Shown: positions 19,770 through 32,945, numbered from the stretch's first letter. The stretch is 64,000 nucleotides of DNA from Tetracladium setigerum (GCA_031472005.1 PZJY01000008.1:1302001-1366000); one strand, 5' to 3'. The notes: a model not told the origin generated them from the letters alone. A program made the numbers and translations.

Positions 19770-22700
19770 TTAATTAATAAAGCCGAGGTATTCTAAGAAT
19801 CTCTTAAATTTAATTTTCTCAAGAGCTTTAATTAAACCGTCGGCTTTTTGATTTAAAGTATTAATATAAATAAGGTCTATAGTGCCATTATCTATTAAAT
19901 CTCTTATATAGTGGTATTTAACTGCTATATATTTAGTCCTTTCATGAAAGACTAGATTTTTAGCTAATTGTAAAGCACCGTTATTATCACTATATATAGG
20001 GAATTTATCTTGTTTATAGTGATTAAGCTCTAATAATATAGTTTTAATATAAATAGCCTCTTTACTAGCGGCATTTATAGCTATATATTCAGCTTCTATA
20101 ATACTTTGGGCTATAATAGTCTGTAATTTAGACTTCCATGATATAGGGCCATTAGCTAAATAAAAGATAAAGCCAGTGGTGGATTTAGCTGTATTTAAAT
20201 CACCAGCATAATCGGCATCAGTATATCCACTAATATATTTAGATTCACTATTCTTAATATTATTATAATAAGTAATATTATAATATATAGAGCCTTTTAG
20301 GTATCGTAAAATACGTTTTAAGGCTATAATATGAATTTCACTAAGATTAGATACATATCTAGCCAACTTAATTACGGCAAATGCTATATCTAATCTAGTA
20401 CCTAGCATTAAATATAATAGTGAGCCTATTAGACCTTGGAACCACTTAATAGTCTCTATAATAGCTTTATTTAGATTTAGCGCTAGCTTATAAGCTAATT
20501 TAGCGTCCATAGGAGTAGATATAAGATTACAATCATTCATAAAGTATTTTTCTAATATCTTATTAATATATTTAGCTTAACTTAGCTTAATATATCCATT
20601 TTTATAATTTAACTCTATATCGATTCCAAGATAATCCTTAATTAGCCCTAAATTCTTTAAATTAAAGTATTTAAATAAAGACTTAATAAAGGTATTAATA
20701 ATATCTTCATTAAGGCCTATTATAACTAAATCATCGACGTATACGCAAATGATTAAATTTAACTCTTTATTAATAAATATACAACTTTCGGACTTTAATG
20801 CCGTAAAGCTTAATTTAATTAATATATTATAAAGAGTAAAATACCAAATACGGGCCGATTATTTTAAACCATATAAGGCTTTATTTAGCTTAAGTAGATA
20901 ATCATTAGGGTTTAAATTATCGATACCCTTAAGTAAATTAAGATATAAGTGATTTATATCTATATCGCCTTACGTAAAAGCATTTTTCATATCGGCTTTA
21001 TATATAAACCAATTATTAATAATTACTAGCGCAAAAATTAGTTTCCATACTATTTATTTAATTACGCTAGCGTAGGAATCGATAAAATCAAGGCCATATA
21101 GCTATTCGAAGCCTTTAACGACGAATCTAGCCTTAAATTAATAATAATCATTCGATTCTTTAATCTTATATACCCATCTTATTTTAAGAGGTTTAATAAG
21201 ATTAGAGCTTAAATTAAGCTCTTTCTTATTTATTAAGTCCCATATATTATTAGATTTTAAGCTATTTAGCTCATTTTGCTCGGCTTTAAGCCAATAATCC
21301 TTAAATATACTATTATAAGCTTCTTTATAGCTTTTAAGGTCCTTAAATAAATTATCTTTTAGATTTAATTTAATTAAATCCTTTTTATATATAAGGATTT
21401 TATCTTCTTTTAACTCGTTATTAGGAGTATTAAAAGTAATATTAAAAATAAAAGTAGTTTCCCCCTTATTTAAGGTACTAATATAAGCAGAAGCAGCTAA
21501 ATAATAAATACTAATATTTAGGCCTTTATAAGATATATCTTTTCTTAGTCTTTTAGGTCTAATACTTATATTATAATATTCTTAACTTAATTCATCGATT
21601 TCATTATTATCGATAGTATTATTATCATCGCTATTATCTTCTTAAATAATGTTACGTGATTTACCTTTAGGCTAACTTATATCACCTATAGGATTATTTA
21701 ATTCATCCTCTGAATCCTCTAATTGGTCAGATTCGGATAAATTATTATTTAAGTCTTCGGCTAATATATCCGGACTTTTATTAATTTCACTATTATCACT
21801 AATAGTGTCATTAGAAGTGGAGTTATTAAAATAGTCATAATCAGGACTACTTTCTTCTAATAATATAATGTCCTCGTTAATTATAAATTCTTCTTTATAA
21901 ATTAACTCTTCCTTAATAATTATATCTCTAGTATTTATAACCTTATCTAATAGAGGTATATATACTAGATAATTATTAAAGGAGGCAAAACCTACTAATA
22001 TACCTTTATAAGCCTTATTATCGAATTTATTATCTCGATAAGGTAAAGGTATAATAAAATAAGTTAAAGAGCCTAATATACGCAAATACGTAATATCTAG
22101 CTTATAACCAGTTATAGCCTCCCAAGGAGTTTTATTAATAATAAAATTATAAGTTCTATTCTTAATATACGCTATAGCTTATATAATATAAGGCCATAAT
22201 TTAAGAGGTATATTCTTATCTTTAGATATAGTAATAAGCCTATTAATTATATACTTATTTAAGATTTCGGCTATACCATTTTAAGCTAGCGTATAAGGAC
22301 TAATATACTCGCATATAATGCCTTTATTAACCATAAGTGTATTCCACTTAGCCGATTTAAATTCAGCCGCATTATCCAACCTAAATCCTTTAATTTTAAT
22401 ATTAAATTGATTATAGATTAAATTAATGAATTTAGCTATAATATCTATAACGTCTAATTTAGCTTTAATAGCATAAATCCATATAGCACGAGTTTTACGG
22501 TCAGTAAAACTAAAGAAATATCGTTCATTATATAAGCCTTTTACTTTAAAAGGGCCGCATATATCAATATTATAAAAAGTAAGAATACTTTTAGGTGCTT
22601 TTAGTGGCTTATAGCTTACTTTTTAATAAAATTTGCCTATATAACATGATTCACAATCAGCTAATATATTATGATTAAGCTTATTATTATCACTTCTATA

Positions 22701-24250
22701 AGAATTTATAAAATATTATTTAAGAGTCTTAATAAGATAATCCTTATTAATATAATTTAATCTCTTATAATATAAATTAAGCTCCGAGTTATAATTTATA
22801 ATATTATTATTAATACTACTATAAATAATAGAATCGACTTTATAAATTACACTCTCTAAGGCCTTATTATTAACATTTAAGTTTAAATAATAAGAATTTT
22901 GATCCCATATAGCTTTAATTTTAAAATTAAGCTTAATATAATTTAGATTAGCTATATCATCCTTAAATAATATAGTCCAGCCTTTATTAACTAATTCTTT
23001 TAAACTAATTAAGGTAATATCAATTTCAGGAGTATAATTAACACTAGTAATTAATATCTCTTTATTATTAATAATAATAGGGATACTACCTATACCTAAA
23101 ATCGGTATTTTAGTTCCATTTGCTACGAACGTATTCTTATTAAGAATGGACTTATAATTAATAAGCCAGTCTTTATTACATATAAAGTGTTCAATAGCTC
23201 CTAAATCTAATATAAATCTTCGATTTATATTATTATTAATATTAAGCGTACTATTATAAGTTTTACAACTTATAATAAGCTTATTTAATTCAATCTTATT
23301 TAGATTCTTTTTAAATCCTTTATTACTCTTATATTTAAAGTTAAGATTATAATTAAATCCTTTATACTTATTATTATTAATATTACCCTTCTTAAGTTCA
23401 AGGTATTTAATATAACATTTAGACTCTAAATAACCTTTTTTACTATAATAAGTATAAAAGGGAGTCTTATTATTAGAATTATAATTCGATTTAAATGATT
23501 TAGCCTTATTAGCTTTTAAATCAATCGAATTAATCATTCTAGCTTCTTCTATTATAAGCTCACTAATAATTTTACTTATATCGATATTAATAAGGCTTTT
23601 ACTAATATCCTCATATTTACGAGAAATAAGAGGTTTAAAAGAGCTAAGAAGTCCCTTAAATATAATATAAATAATTAAGGGATTTAATATAATATATTTA
23701 AGTTCTCTTAAATAAATACTAAAAGAGTATATAATACTAATATATTCATCTATAGACTTATAATTATTATAATTAGTATTATTTAGCTTATTATAATATC
23801 TTCCGATAATATCTAAGCTAAATTCACCGAAAGCCTTTTTAATAACATTATATAATTTAAATATAATGTCTTTATCAGAGAACCTTTCGATATTATCCTT
23901 AGATATAATAGATTTAATAGCGCTAAGAGATTTAGCGCTATTTCTATTATATTTAAATAACTTATTAGCGTATTTTATAGCTAATTCGGCTAATTTAAGT
24001 TCTATACTAGTTTCTTTATTAATATTAGGATCCTTAGTTATATTATAATATAACTTTTAATCCAGTTCTTCCTTAATATCATCGATATATAGCATAAAGC
24101 TATTAATTTCGAAGAATAATTTAGCGTTAAATAGCCACTTTATATAATTAGATTTACCTATTAATATATTACCCTTAAAGCTATTATATAAAGTAGCTAT
24201 TTTTAACTTAATTAAATAAGATACTAAAACTAATATTTATAAAATTAAAG
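19770..24250 (-). pseudogene. Decayed copia gag-pol
   Basis: Recognisable pieces, in element order from right to left: a protease-like DLGAIEHFICNKDW near 23190, a GAG-pre-integrase/integrase region around 22100-22780, a post-integrase linker with MRILGSLTYFI near 22085, reverse transcriptase fragments around 20580-21500, and an RNase H end at 19770-20540. The last keeps YTDADYAGD, EAEYIA and YSDNNGAL, so several catalytic acids survive. In-frame stops (mostly TAA/TAG) interrupt the rest. The pattern fits RIP damage in an element that was already AT-rich. It cannot encode a complete polyprotein as written. Confidence 0.75.
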
Positions 24251-25751
24251 TAAAAGATTTTTAAAGGTAAAGAGGTGATATATTAAGGATTTTTATTTTA
24301 AGGATTTAAGTGAACTTAAAAATCCTTAATAGCGATTTAGCTATTTTAACGCTAGTAATCTGAGAGTTATACACTTAATAGAATCCACTATTATAAGTAT
24401 AATTATATAATTCTTAAACGCTAGTGACTCTTATAACGCTAGAAATTAAATTATTAAGTCGAAAAATGACTAGATTCGATCTTAATATAACTTTTATAAG
24501 AAAGGCGCTAGTAAGCTAAGTCTTATAATGATAATAATAGTTATAACTAATATTATTTTAAAAATTAAATAAGGCTTTTAGCGTGTATGCCGATCTTATA
24601 AAATCTATTTTTTTTTTTTTTTTTTTTAAATCGCTAGTTAACGATTTTAAAAATCATTAATATATATTCTCTAGCTTTATATTAGATAACTTACTAATAA
24701 TATAAGTAAAGTGGAGTACACTATTACGTATATTTTAATACTCAATTAATTATTTTTAAGTGAAAATTCAATAAGTAAAATAATATTTTACTAAATTTTA
24801 GATAATAAACTATTATCTTTTACGATACTTATTATAATATCTATATATATTATAGATTATATATATACCTTTCTTAAAAGGATTTTAACGCAAAATAGGC
24901 GTTAATACTTATATATATATAATTATATATAAAAGTATTAACGCTTAAAGCGACTTTATTTTAAATAAAGATTTCTTTTAATTATAAAATCAAAATATAT
25001 AATATAATAATAATAATATTATAATCACTTCTATACGATATAAGGATATTTATTATATAATAAGTTTAATGACTAATTATATAATAAAATCACTTATTAT
25101 CAGGTGTGCCCTTATTAAGTATACTTAATAAGGGGTATCACAAGATAATTTATCTTACACTAATAGAGCCACTATTAAGTATAATATAACTTAATTTATA
25201 AGAGATAGATAAAATTTTATATTTATATTATAATATACCCGCTATATATTAGCATATTTAGGTATTTATAATACAATATAAAATCTAACACCAGCGTATA
25301 AGAGTATTAATTATACTATTAAAGTATAATTAAATATACGAATTAGATAATAATAGGTATTAGCCACTATTAAATAAGTCTATAAAAGACTAATAAGTAT
25401 TATATTAATGGCAATTCGCTCTCTTCTACTTTCTAAAGGTTATAAGTTTATTATCCTTATAACTTAATCTCAAGGACGATAGGCCTCAGATCTCTTACAA
25501 AATTAAGCTAGCCGAATTGGGTATATTATAATATATACCTTACTAATGTATTCGTACAGATACACTAACTGGATTTAATTGACGTATAAATCGGACGGAA
25601 GCAGTAAGTTAAACTTCGATTCTCGATAGGCCCAGAGTATATATAATAAGAATTATATATAATCTATTAGCGTAAAGCCCCTAATATAAGCGAAATTATA
25701 TTAGTCCGATGAATTCGGTTCAATTCGATTAAAAGTATTTAAACTGTAAAG

Positions 25752-25768
25752 GCCGGGGCGCATGACCT
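25752..25768 (-). promoter_or_regulatory. Primer-binding site of the minus copia (initiator tRNA-Met half)
   Basis: Element sense reads GGTCATGCGCCCCGGCC next to the LTR end CCAACA. The less mutated sister copy at 26322 reads GGTTATGAGCCCCGGCC. Its complement contains GGGCTCATAACC, the initiator tRNA-Met anticodon loop with anticodon CAU. Confidence 0.6.
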
Positions 25769-25825
25769 GTTGGAATCAGATAAATGATAATATAAGTGTA
25801 TTAAGTGGATTAAGTGATTTAAATG
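25769..25825 (-). repeat. 57-bp 5' LTR fragment of the minus copia
   Basis: This segment is the inverse of the last 57 bp of the family LTR (26265-26321). It stops abruptly where the plus-oriented LTR begins at 25826, so the second element probably inserted inside this LTR. Confidence 0.75.
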
Positions 25826-26321
25826 TGTTAAATATTATAATTTAATAAGTGATAATAATCACCTAAATTAGTTATTTACTCCCTTTATCGGATAATTTAT
25901 CCTAATACGGCTTTACGATAATGGTTGCAACCCTTTCGGCTCTAATAGCTTAAATCGGCTTAAATAGTTTTACTTTTGAGGGATTTTTTAATCACTTTAT
26001 TATAAGTTATTTTATTATAAGTTATATTATTATAAGTCGATTATTATAAATCATATTAGTGATTTAGTTCGGGATTTAAGTTATCTATCTTATTTTAATT
26101 ACGTCTTAATATATCGGATTAAGCCGATACTATCGGATTCTACCGATTCACTATCATTATATAAATCACTAAGATTCCCTTAAGGATATCTCTTTTAATC
26201 AAGCATATTAAACACTCTTCTGATCACTTAATTCACTCTGATCACTTCCACTGCACTTCGAATCATTTAAATCACTTAATCCACTTAATACACTTATATT
26301 ATCATTTATCTGATTCCAACA
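25826..26321 (+). repeat. 5' LTR of a second, plus-oriented copia copy
   Basis: 496 bp, TGTTAAATATT to GATTCCAACA, followed directly by a primer-binding site. That makes it a 5' LTR of an element running rightwards. Confidence 0.85.
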
Positions 26322-26909
26322 GGTTATGAGCCCCGGCCTTTACAGTTTAAATACTTTTAATCGAATCGAACCGAATTCATCGGACTAATATAATTTCGCT
26401 TATATTAAGGGCTTTACGCTAACAGATTATATATAATTCTTATTATATATACTCTGGGCCTATCGAGAATCGAAGTTTAACTTACTGCTTCCGTCTAATT
26501 TATACGTTAATTAAATCCAGTTAGTATATCTATACGAATACACTAATAAGGTATATACTATAATATACCCAATTCGGCTAGCTTAATTTTATAAGAGATC
26601 TAAGGCCTATCGTCCCTGAGACTAAGTTATAAGGATAATAAACTTATAACCTTTAGAAAGTAAAAGAGAGCGAACTACCACCAATATAATACTTATTAAT
26701 CTTCTATAAACTTATTTAATAGTGGCTAATACCCATTATTATCTAATTCGTACATTTAATTATACTTTAATAATATAATTAATACTCTTATACGCTAATG
26801 TTAAATTTTATACTATATTATAAATACCTAAATATACTAACATACAGCGGGTACATTATAATATAAATATAAAATTTTATCCATCTCTTATAAATTAAGT
26901 TATATTACA
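26322..26909 (+). mobile_element. Truncated leader of the second copia copy
   Basis: Primer-binding site (26322-26338) and leader sequence that match, inverted, the leader of the minus element (25183-25768). Similarity ends near 26909, where unrelated sequence begins, so only about 588 bp of this copy's internal region remains. The visible differences between the two leaders are almost all C/T or G/A transitions, as RIP would produce. Confidence 0.75.
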
Positions 26910-26913
26910 CCGT

Positions 26914-27046
26914 TTCTGCTATCATACCTTTACATCCTTCGAAGAGCAGCTATTTCTATTGCCAACTCTTCTAATAAATAGCCATTTCTACCATCACACT
27001 TTTACATTCTTTAAATAAGCTACTATTATTACTACTATTCCTTTCA
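26914..27046 (+). repeat. Imperfect tandem repeat, about 72 bp unit
   Basis: Two diverged copies start at about 26914 (CCGTTTCTGCTATCATACC) and 26986 (CCATTTCTACCATCACAC). Both continue with TTTACAT and AAGAGCAGCT/AATAAGCTACT. It marks the junction after the copia arm. Confidence 0.45.
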
Positions 27047-30000
27047 TCATATTATGTGTTTTCATTCTAGGGGCTATACTGCCTATTACTCAGGGCGTCA
27101 CTTTAGATCAATTATATAAGTTTATAACCGACCTATTAAGCTCTAGATTATTTTCAATTTTATTATAAGTAAATAATTTTCGAATAGTAAGCAATTTCCT
27201 TATTTCGATATAACGATTAAATAATATAATTATATAGGACTTAAAATTAGATTAATCTACTTTAAGTAAAGGGGATTTTATTTAAGTATAATTAAGATTT
27301 TAATAAGTTATATTTATTACTAGATTTATTTTATTTCTACTTCGCGGTTGCCTTAAGAAGTAGGAATTGCCTTACTTATCCCTAAGGCCAAATGCTTAAA
27401 TCTCTCTTACCTTATAAAGAGGACTCCTTAACTACCGAAATCCCCCTTATATAGCTTCTTTAAGAACTATTCTAGATTATATTATAGATAGTATCGATCG
27501 AAAGCGTCACATTAGCTTAAAATTCCGCCTATTAATTTAAATAATCGAATTAGATATTAATTATATAATTCTAAACTTTTTTAAAGCGCGCGAGATCTTT
27601 ATCCTCTCTCGTAAGTCTTATAATATAAAGTAAGCGCGCGATTTCTTTAATCTTTAAATCCGCGTGATAATAATATACTTTTATATAAGAGAGAAGTTTT
27701 TATAATTACTAATACGCCTTAAAGACTAATAGCTCGAGTAGTAGTTAAGACTTAAATATATATTTAAATAAGTATATAAGGTAAATAATAAACTTCCCAC
27801 TTATAGTATTAAAAGCTTAATCTAGGGTAAGGAGTCCTATTTCACCCCGGGAGTCTTACGTCGTAATTAAGAGAAGATTTAGCTTTATAATATTATAAAG
27901 GCGTTAAAAGGGTTATATTAAGAACTAAGCGATAAGAAAGGCGTCCCTTTTATTTATATAGGAGTTATAAAATTTAATAATAATTTCTAGGCGAGTAATA
28001 GGCCTCGGAATAATTCGAAGCCTCGTAATTAGTTTATATAAATAATTATAATAGTTAAGGAGCTTCGATATAATAGCCTATTAAGTTATAACGTTTAAAT
28101 TCAGTAACTATTAAGTGCTTAGGTAAGAAAGCGTAATTTCGATACGGAAAGATTAGATTATATTAAAGTATCTCTCGCTAAGTGAGGGGTCCTAGACAGG
28201 CTCGATCGGTATATTCGCATTAAGAATTAGGGACTTAGCGCGTGATTAATTGCCGTAAATCGTAAGTATATAGTAAACTCGATGCTTCTCCGACAATATA
28301 TCGCCCTTACCTTGCTATAATAAGACTATATTGCCTAAGAGTTATCTATTATAACCGATAATCTTCTAGTGTATAATAGTCGTAGCTATAAGACTTATTT
28401 TAGGTAAAGTTCTAAGTAAAGTTATATTATAAATAGTAGATGTCGGTCGTGCTGTGCTTAAGGAGATAGCACTAAAGGGGTAAAATACTAAAGCTAATTA
28501 GTATTTAATAAGGGAAATAGCACTCGACTTCTTATAATTAGCTCCTATTAGCGTATAAATTAAAATAAGGCCGAAAAAGGTATTTATTCTTAATAACTTA
28601 CCTTTCTTATTAAAAGGGGGTAAGTATATTATATATAAAGAATATATATTCCGGGGCCGGAACGGAAAAACTATCTACCCGAAGTCTAGCTCTTATAGCT
28701 CCCTTCCTTACTCCCTCTTCTTATTCCTTACTATTATATTCGCCCCCCTTAAAAGAGGAGTTATCCTCGACTTAGCAAAATAATAAAATTTTATTTTATT
28801 ATTTTACGTGTAAGAATCCCTCTTTAAGGAACTTTAAATTATTTATTAGCCTAGTTAGCTTATTTATTATATAAGGAGTAACTTATTTACGATTTTATAT
28901 AAGTAGCGGTAATCCTTTATTAATATATATCTCCTTTAAGTAGAAATATAAGCTTTTTCTATATACGCTTATCTTTAACTCTCTTAATAGTTAATATACC
29001 TTTAACGCGGCCGCACGTGCTTTAACTTAATAGCTTTATATAAAGCTAATAAAATCCTTTAATAATCCCTTTAATAGTAAATCCCTCTCTTAAAGTATAT
29101 TAGCCGTATCTTAGCGACGCCGTCTTATTAATACATTAAATAAGAACCTTAAAGATCGTAACTTAACGTATAATAAAAAGGCGTAAGGAATTGCGTTATA
29201 CTTATTAAGGAATCCGGATAATATCTTTAATAATACGATTATATTATAATGGGATTCTAATAATTACGTTTATATCTTACTCTTAATTATTTTTAAAGTC
29301 TCGTAGTCACCTTAAATCTTTATAAATTATAATAATATTATTCGTTAAGGACCGGTAGCTAGGCTATTAGTGTTATAAGGGATTTATATTATAATAAGTT
29401 AGACTTATTTAGTATTATAAGGAACCTTTTTCTAATCTATTTAATACTTAATTATATTAGCCTTAATAAATATCTTCTTATAAACCTTATATATAAAGTC
29501 GCCTTTATATAATCCCCTTTTAATATTTTCCTCTTATTACTCTCGTAGCTTAGGAATATTATATATTTTTAATAAGATAATTATATAAGTGTCTTCGGTT
29601 TTATTATCTTAAGAGATAGATCCTTTGACTATATTCGCTCCCTTATTAATAAATAGTATTTTAAGGATATTAATATCGATATAACGAAACTAAGTATAAT
29701 CCCCTTTTTATTAATTCTTAATATAATAAGGATATAAAATTAAACGTTATACGTAATTAGGTCGAAGTGTAATATACGCGATATAATATATTAAATCCTA
29801 TTTAACGAGTTATTAAATAATTGAAAAGAATTAATTTCGCTATTACTCGTAATTCGCTTTATTATTAATAGGTTAAAGATAATACGTATATATTTTATAT
29901 TTAAGAGTTAGCCACTTATTTAAATCCTCGTCCTTAATAATCTATTAAAATATACGATTATAAAAAGGGCTAGGCAAAGGAGTATAATAATACGAGTAGC

Positions 30001-30879
30001 GCCGATGCCGATCGATAAAGAGGATGCTAATAAGTGGTCGGGAAAAGACTAGCTAGTCCTGGTAGGGAAGGGGCTAGTAGTTATTAAAACCCTAATAAAT
30101 AAGAGTTAAAGGCGCCTTTAAGGCGGTTCTACTTAAGTGAGTCGAAATAAAATAACGAAATTATTAATTAAATAAGTAATTTACTTAATATATTACCTTA
30201 TTTAAAGTTTATAAGTAAAGAACTTAATAATAAAGGGTATAACTATAACGGATTAGTATTTCATTAAATACTAGTTATTAAAGCTATTTCCGGAGATTAC
30301 GTAGCTATAAGTACGGAGGGGGAATCTAATAAGGAGGCGTATAATACGTAATATATTAATAAGTTTTCTAATAATAAGGAGGATAAAAGTGATCTTATAT
30401 ACGAGTTAATATTAAATAAGTTAAGTGACTTTAATTAAGAGGTTAAGGAGCTAGTGCTTAACGAGGATTATATAACGATAATAAATACGGCGTATAAAAG
30501 AAAGGCTAATAAGGTTATACCCGCGTAAGAGGGAGTTTCTAATAAGTCGAAGCTTAAAGGATTAGTAAATTAGGAAAGCCTTACTTAAGAAGAAGTAAAG
30601 GGATAATATTAAAAGGGGCCTTATAATAATTAATTTATACTTAAATTCTTTAACTTATTACGAGGGTCTCGGCTAATTAAGGAGCGTATTAAGACTTTAA
30701 ACCTTAGCGAAGACGGCTTTTTAATAAAGTAAGAGAGGAATTTACTCCTTAAGCTTTTATTTTATTATAAGTAAGTAATCTCTTTCGATTTCATTAAGAT
30801 AAGCCTAGTTCGGAGGGAGGTCGCACCATTATAGCTTATACGAACGATGCCTTATAATACTTAAGAAAGCCTTACCTTT
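27047..30879. other. AT-rich RIP-like sequence upstream of the gypsy reverse transcriptase
   Basis: About 3.8 kb with TAA/TTA-rich composition and no open frame. By position it may include a decayed gag and protease of the gypsy element that follows on the plus strand, but I could not confirm any domain in it. Confidence 0.4.
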
Positions 30880-31560
30880 CTTATACCTCGTTACTTAGTC
30901 GAGGTAATCTCTCGAATACTTTAAGAACGGATCGGGCATAATGTTTTAAAGCCTTATTATAGTCCTTATCGTAATCCTTACTTCTTAATAAAGAAAAAGA
31001 AGCTTAAAAGTAACTTATTAAAGCGCGAAGATCAAGCGTACCGGTTAATAAATATAATAATAGCTATTAATAAGGTAATAATTCGAGATATTAATTTACC
31101 TCCTTTAATAAAATTATTTTTAAAGTAATTCGTAAGGTGTTACGTAGCCTCTCTTATTAATCTCTTTTCCGGGTACGATTAAGTCGAGTTAAATAAAAGT
31201 AACCGTGATCTTATTATATTTATAACTTTAATTAAATTACTCCGGTAAACGCGAATACCGATAGGCGCTATTAACTTTATAACTTAGTTTATACGTATTA
31301 TCTTTAAAATATTAGACTTAATTATACCTTATATCGCTATACCTTTCCTTAATAATATTAAAGTAAAGGGGCCTCGGTCTAATTATAATAATAATATAAT
31401 AGCTCTTAAAATTCGTCGATTTATACTTAAGTATTTATAAAATATTAATAAGGTGCTATACTTAATCGAGTTAGTTAGCTATATAATTAGCGCTAAATCC
31501 TAGTTTTATATTTCTTCCTTATAAATTATAGGCTACGTTTATAATATAAAGGGTCGGCAC
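30880..31560 (+). pseudogene. Ty3/gypsy reverse transcriptase, RIP-inactivated
   Basis: Plus-strand translation, read through stops, gives the gypsy reverse-transcriptase order: CPYRNPYFLIKKK, DQAYRLIN, VIIRDINLPP, ASLINLFSGYD, then AIPFLNNIKVKGP. In active gypsy elements the last block carries the catalytic FLDD; here both aspartates read as asparagine, each a single G-to-A change. Several TAA/TAG stops interrupt the frame. RNase H and integrase are not found downstream, because an LTR begins at about 31584. A dead, truncated element. Confidence 0.75.
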
Positions 31561-31583
31561 CCGTTTATTACGAACGTGACTTA

Positions 31584-32009
31584 TGTTTACGTGAGGAGCC
31601 TAAGGCTCGGGAGCAGCATAATAATTAATATAGTTAAGTGGCTTATTATTACTACTTTATAAAGAACTTTAATAACTTAATTAATTATAAGAAAAGATTA
31701 TTAATAGTAGCTTAAGTAATCACGTAATAAAGTCCGCTAAGTAAGAGTTTAATTATTAGAGTCGGACTTTAATATTAAGGACTTTATAATTCGGGACTTT
31801 AATATTACGAAGGGATTTATATAAGAAGGATTAGTATTTCATTAGATAAGAGCTTCGTGCTTAACTTAATATTTAAATTAGGATTATATATTATTAATAT
31901 CAGCTTATTCTTACTTATAATCACTTAGTGATTGACTTCCTTACTTTGACTTAGTAAATAAACCCTCGATTACGACTTCACTTTAGTTAGTGGAACCGAA
32001 ACCGTGACA
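31584..32009 (+). repeat. Probable LTR of a gypsy-type element
   Basis: About 426 bp starting TGTTTACGTGAGGAGCC and ending ACCGTGACA. It marks the right limit of the AT-rich block. The end points are set by the TG...CA rule only; no second copy is in the window and no clear target-site duplication is seen. Confidence 0.45.
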
Positions 32010-32945
32010 TATATTGTCATATGGGTCTTAAACCCAACTACTAACGAAGGCCCTTTATAGCTTCCTCGAAAGCACTAGGATTGGGAACGACACGACTTTC
32101 AATCTTGAGTTTTACCTAGTCGGTGTCTCGGAGCACACCTTAAACTACCAGCCCCTTATAAGGCGTTATATAACAGCGACCAACTATTATTATACCCTCA
32201 GATACTGTATAGCACTATTGCATATTCTAAGACACATAACTCACAGTCGATACCCCCGAGAAAGCTTGCTCCATAGAAAACAGAGGAGGATACGACTCTG
32301 AAGAAGATAAGGAGGGGAACTGCTCATAGGAAGAGATCTCTACCGCCCTGCCTGCCCATTTACAGGGCTCGATCCAGGTACGATACTCCACAAAACTCAG
32401 CAAGTGCAGCAGCGCTGGCGCTCGGTTGAGAAAACATCAACGACAATAGATTGAGCACAGGTCAAAGCTCCAAGATAAGATGAGGTGGTTACCTTCGACC
32501 ATAAGGCATATTCGATTGAAGGGGCAGAAACATAGATAATGAAAGCATTTCTACCAGAAAGAAGCGTCAATAGCAGGCTGCTGAGCCTTGTTCAGCAACC
32601 TTGGCTTCTGATAAGGAAGAGAAGTACCAAAAAGCTCTTCGTCGCCTCTGGAATGAGAAGCAGCGACAGCGCATGCTCAGAGTTACTAAGGTACCGAGAC
32701 CGAGACTCTTTGTTCTCAGTCAGTGTACATGGAGATTGTCTCACTACTATTCATCCTATGAAAGGGCTGATTTTCCTGATTTCTTTTATGTGGCGACTGC
32801 TTTCTGGCTGTAAGATATATATTTGTATATGTATGTTAAAAATAAGTACAAAGAGGTACATACGCCATTAATATCGAATACGTGTATCTCTGTTCATGGC
32901 AGTATATCTGCAAACGTGACCACATACAACACACACGTTCTCTCG
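32010..32945. other. Intergenic sequence with a short coding-like fragment
   Basis: Normal base composition returns here. At 32574-32690 the plus strand has a short open stretch reading EEKYQKALRRLWNEKQRQRM, ending in AAG followed by GTACCG. It looks like one exon of a charged helical protein but has no ATG and no clear partner exons. The rest appears non-coding. Confidence 0.35.

Larger units (their letters stand above)
19030..25825 (-). mobile_element. Degenerate AT-rich Ty1/copia element
   Basis: A minus-strand copia element of about 6.8 kb. It has a complete 3' LTR (19030-19525), a decayed gag-pol (about 19770-24250), a long leader (about 24250-25751), a primer-binding site (25752-25768) and only 57 bp of its 5' LTR (25769-25825), cut by the next LTR. 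Coding parts survive as separate open stretches divided by stop codons. It belongs to the same family as the solo LTRs near 5.7 and 6.6 kb. It is far more AT-rich than the intact copia and is not the same family. Confidence 0.8.

Noticed and set aside
25183..26909. Palindrome as a sequencing or assembly artefact
   Set aside because: The arms differ by many transitions, which an artefactual fold-back read would not show.
32539..32871. 110-codon plus-strand open frame
   Set aside because: Low-information composition, and it overlaps a more coding-like fragment in another frame.
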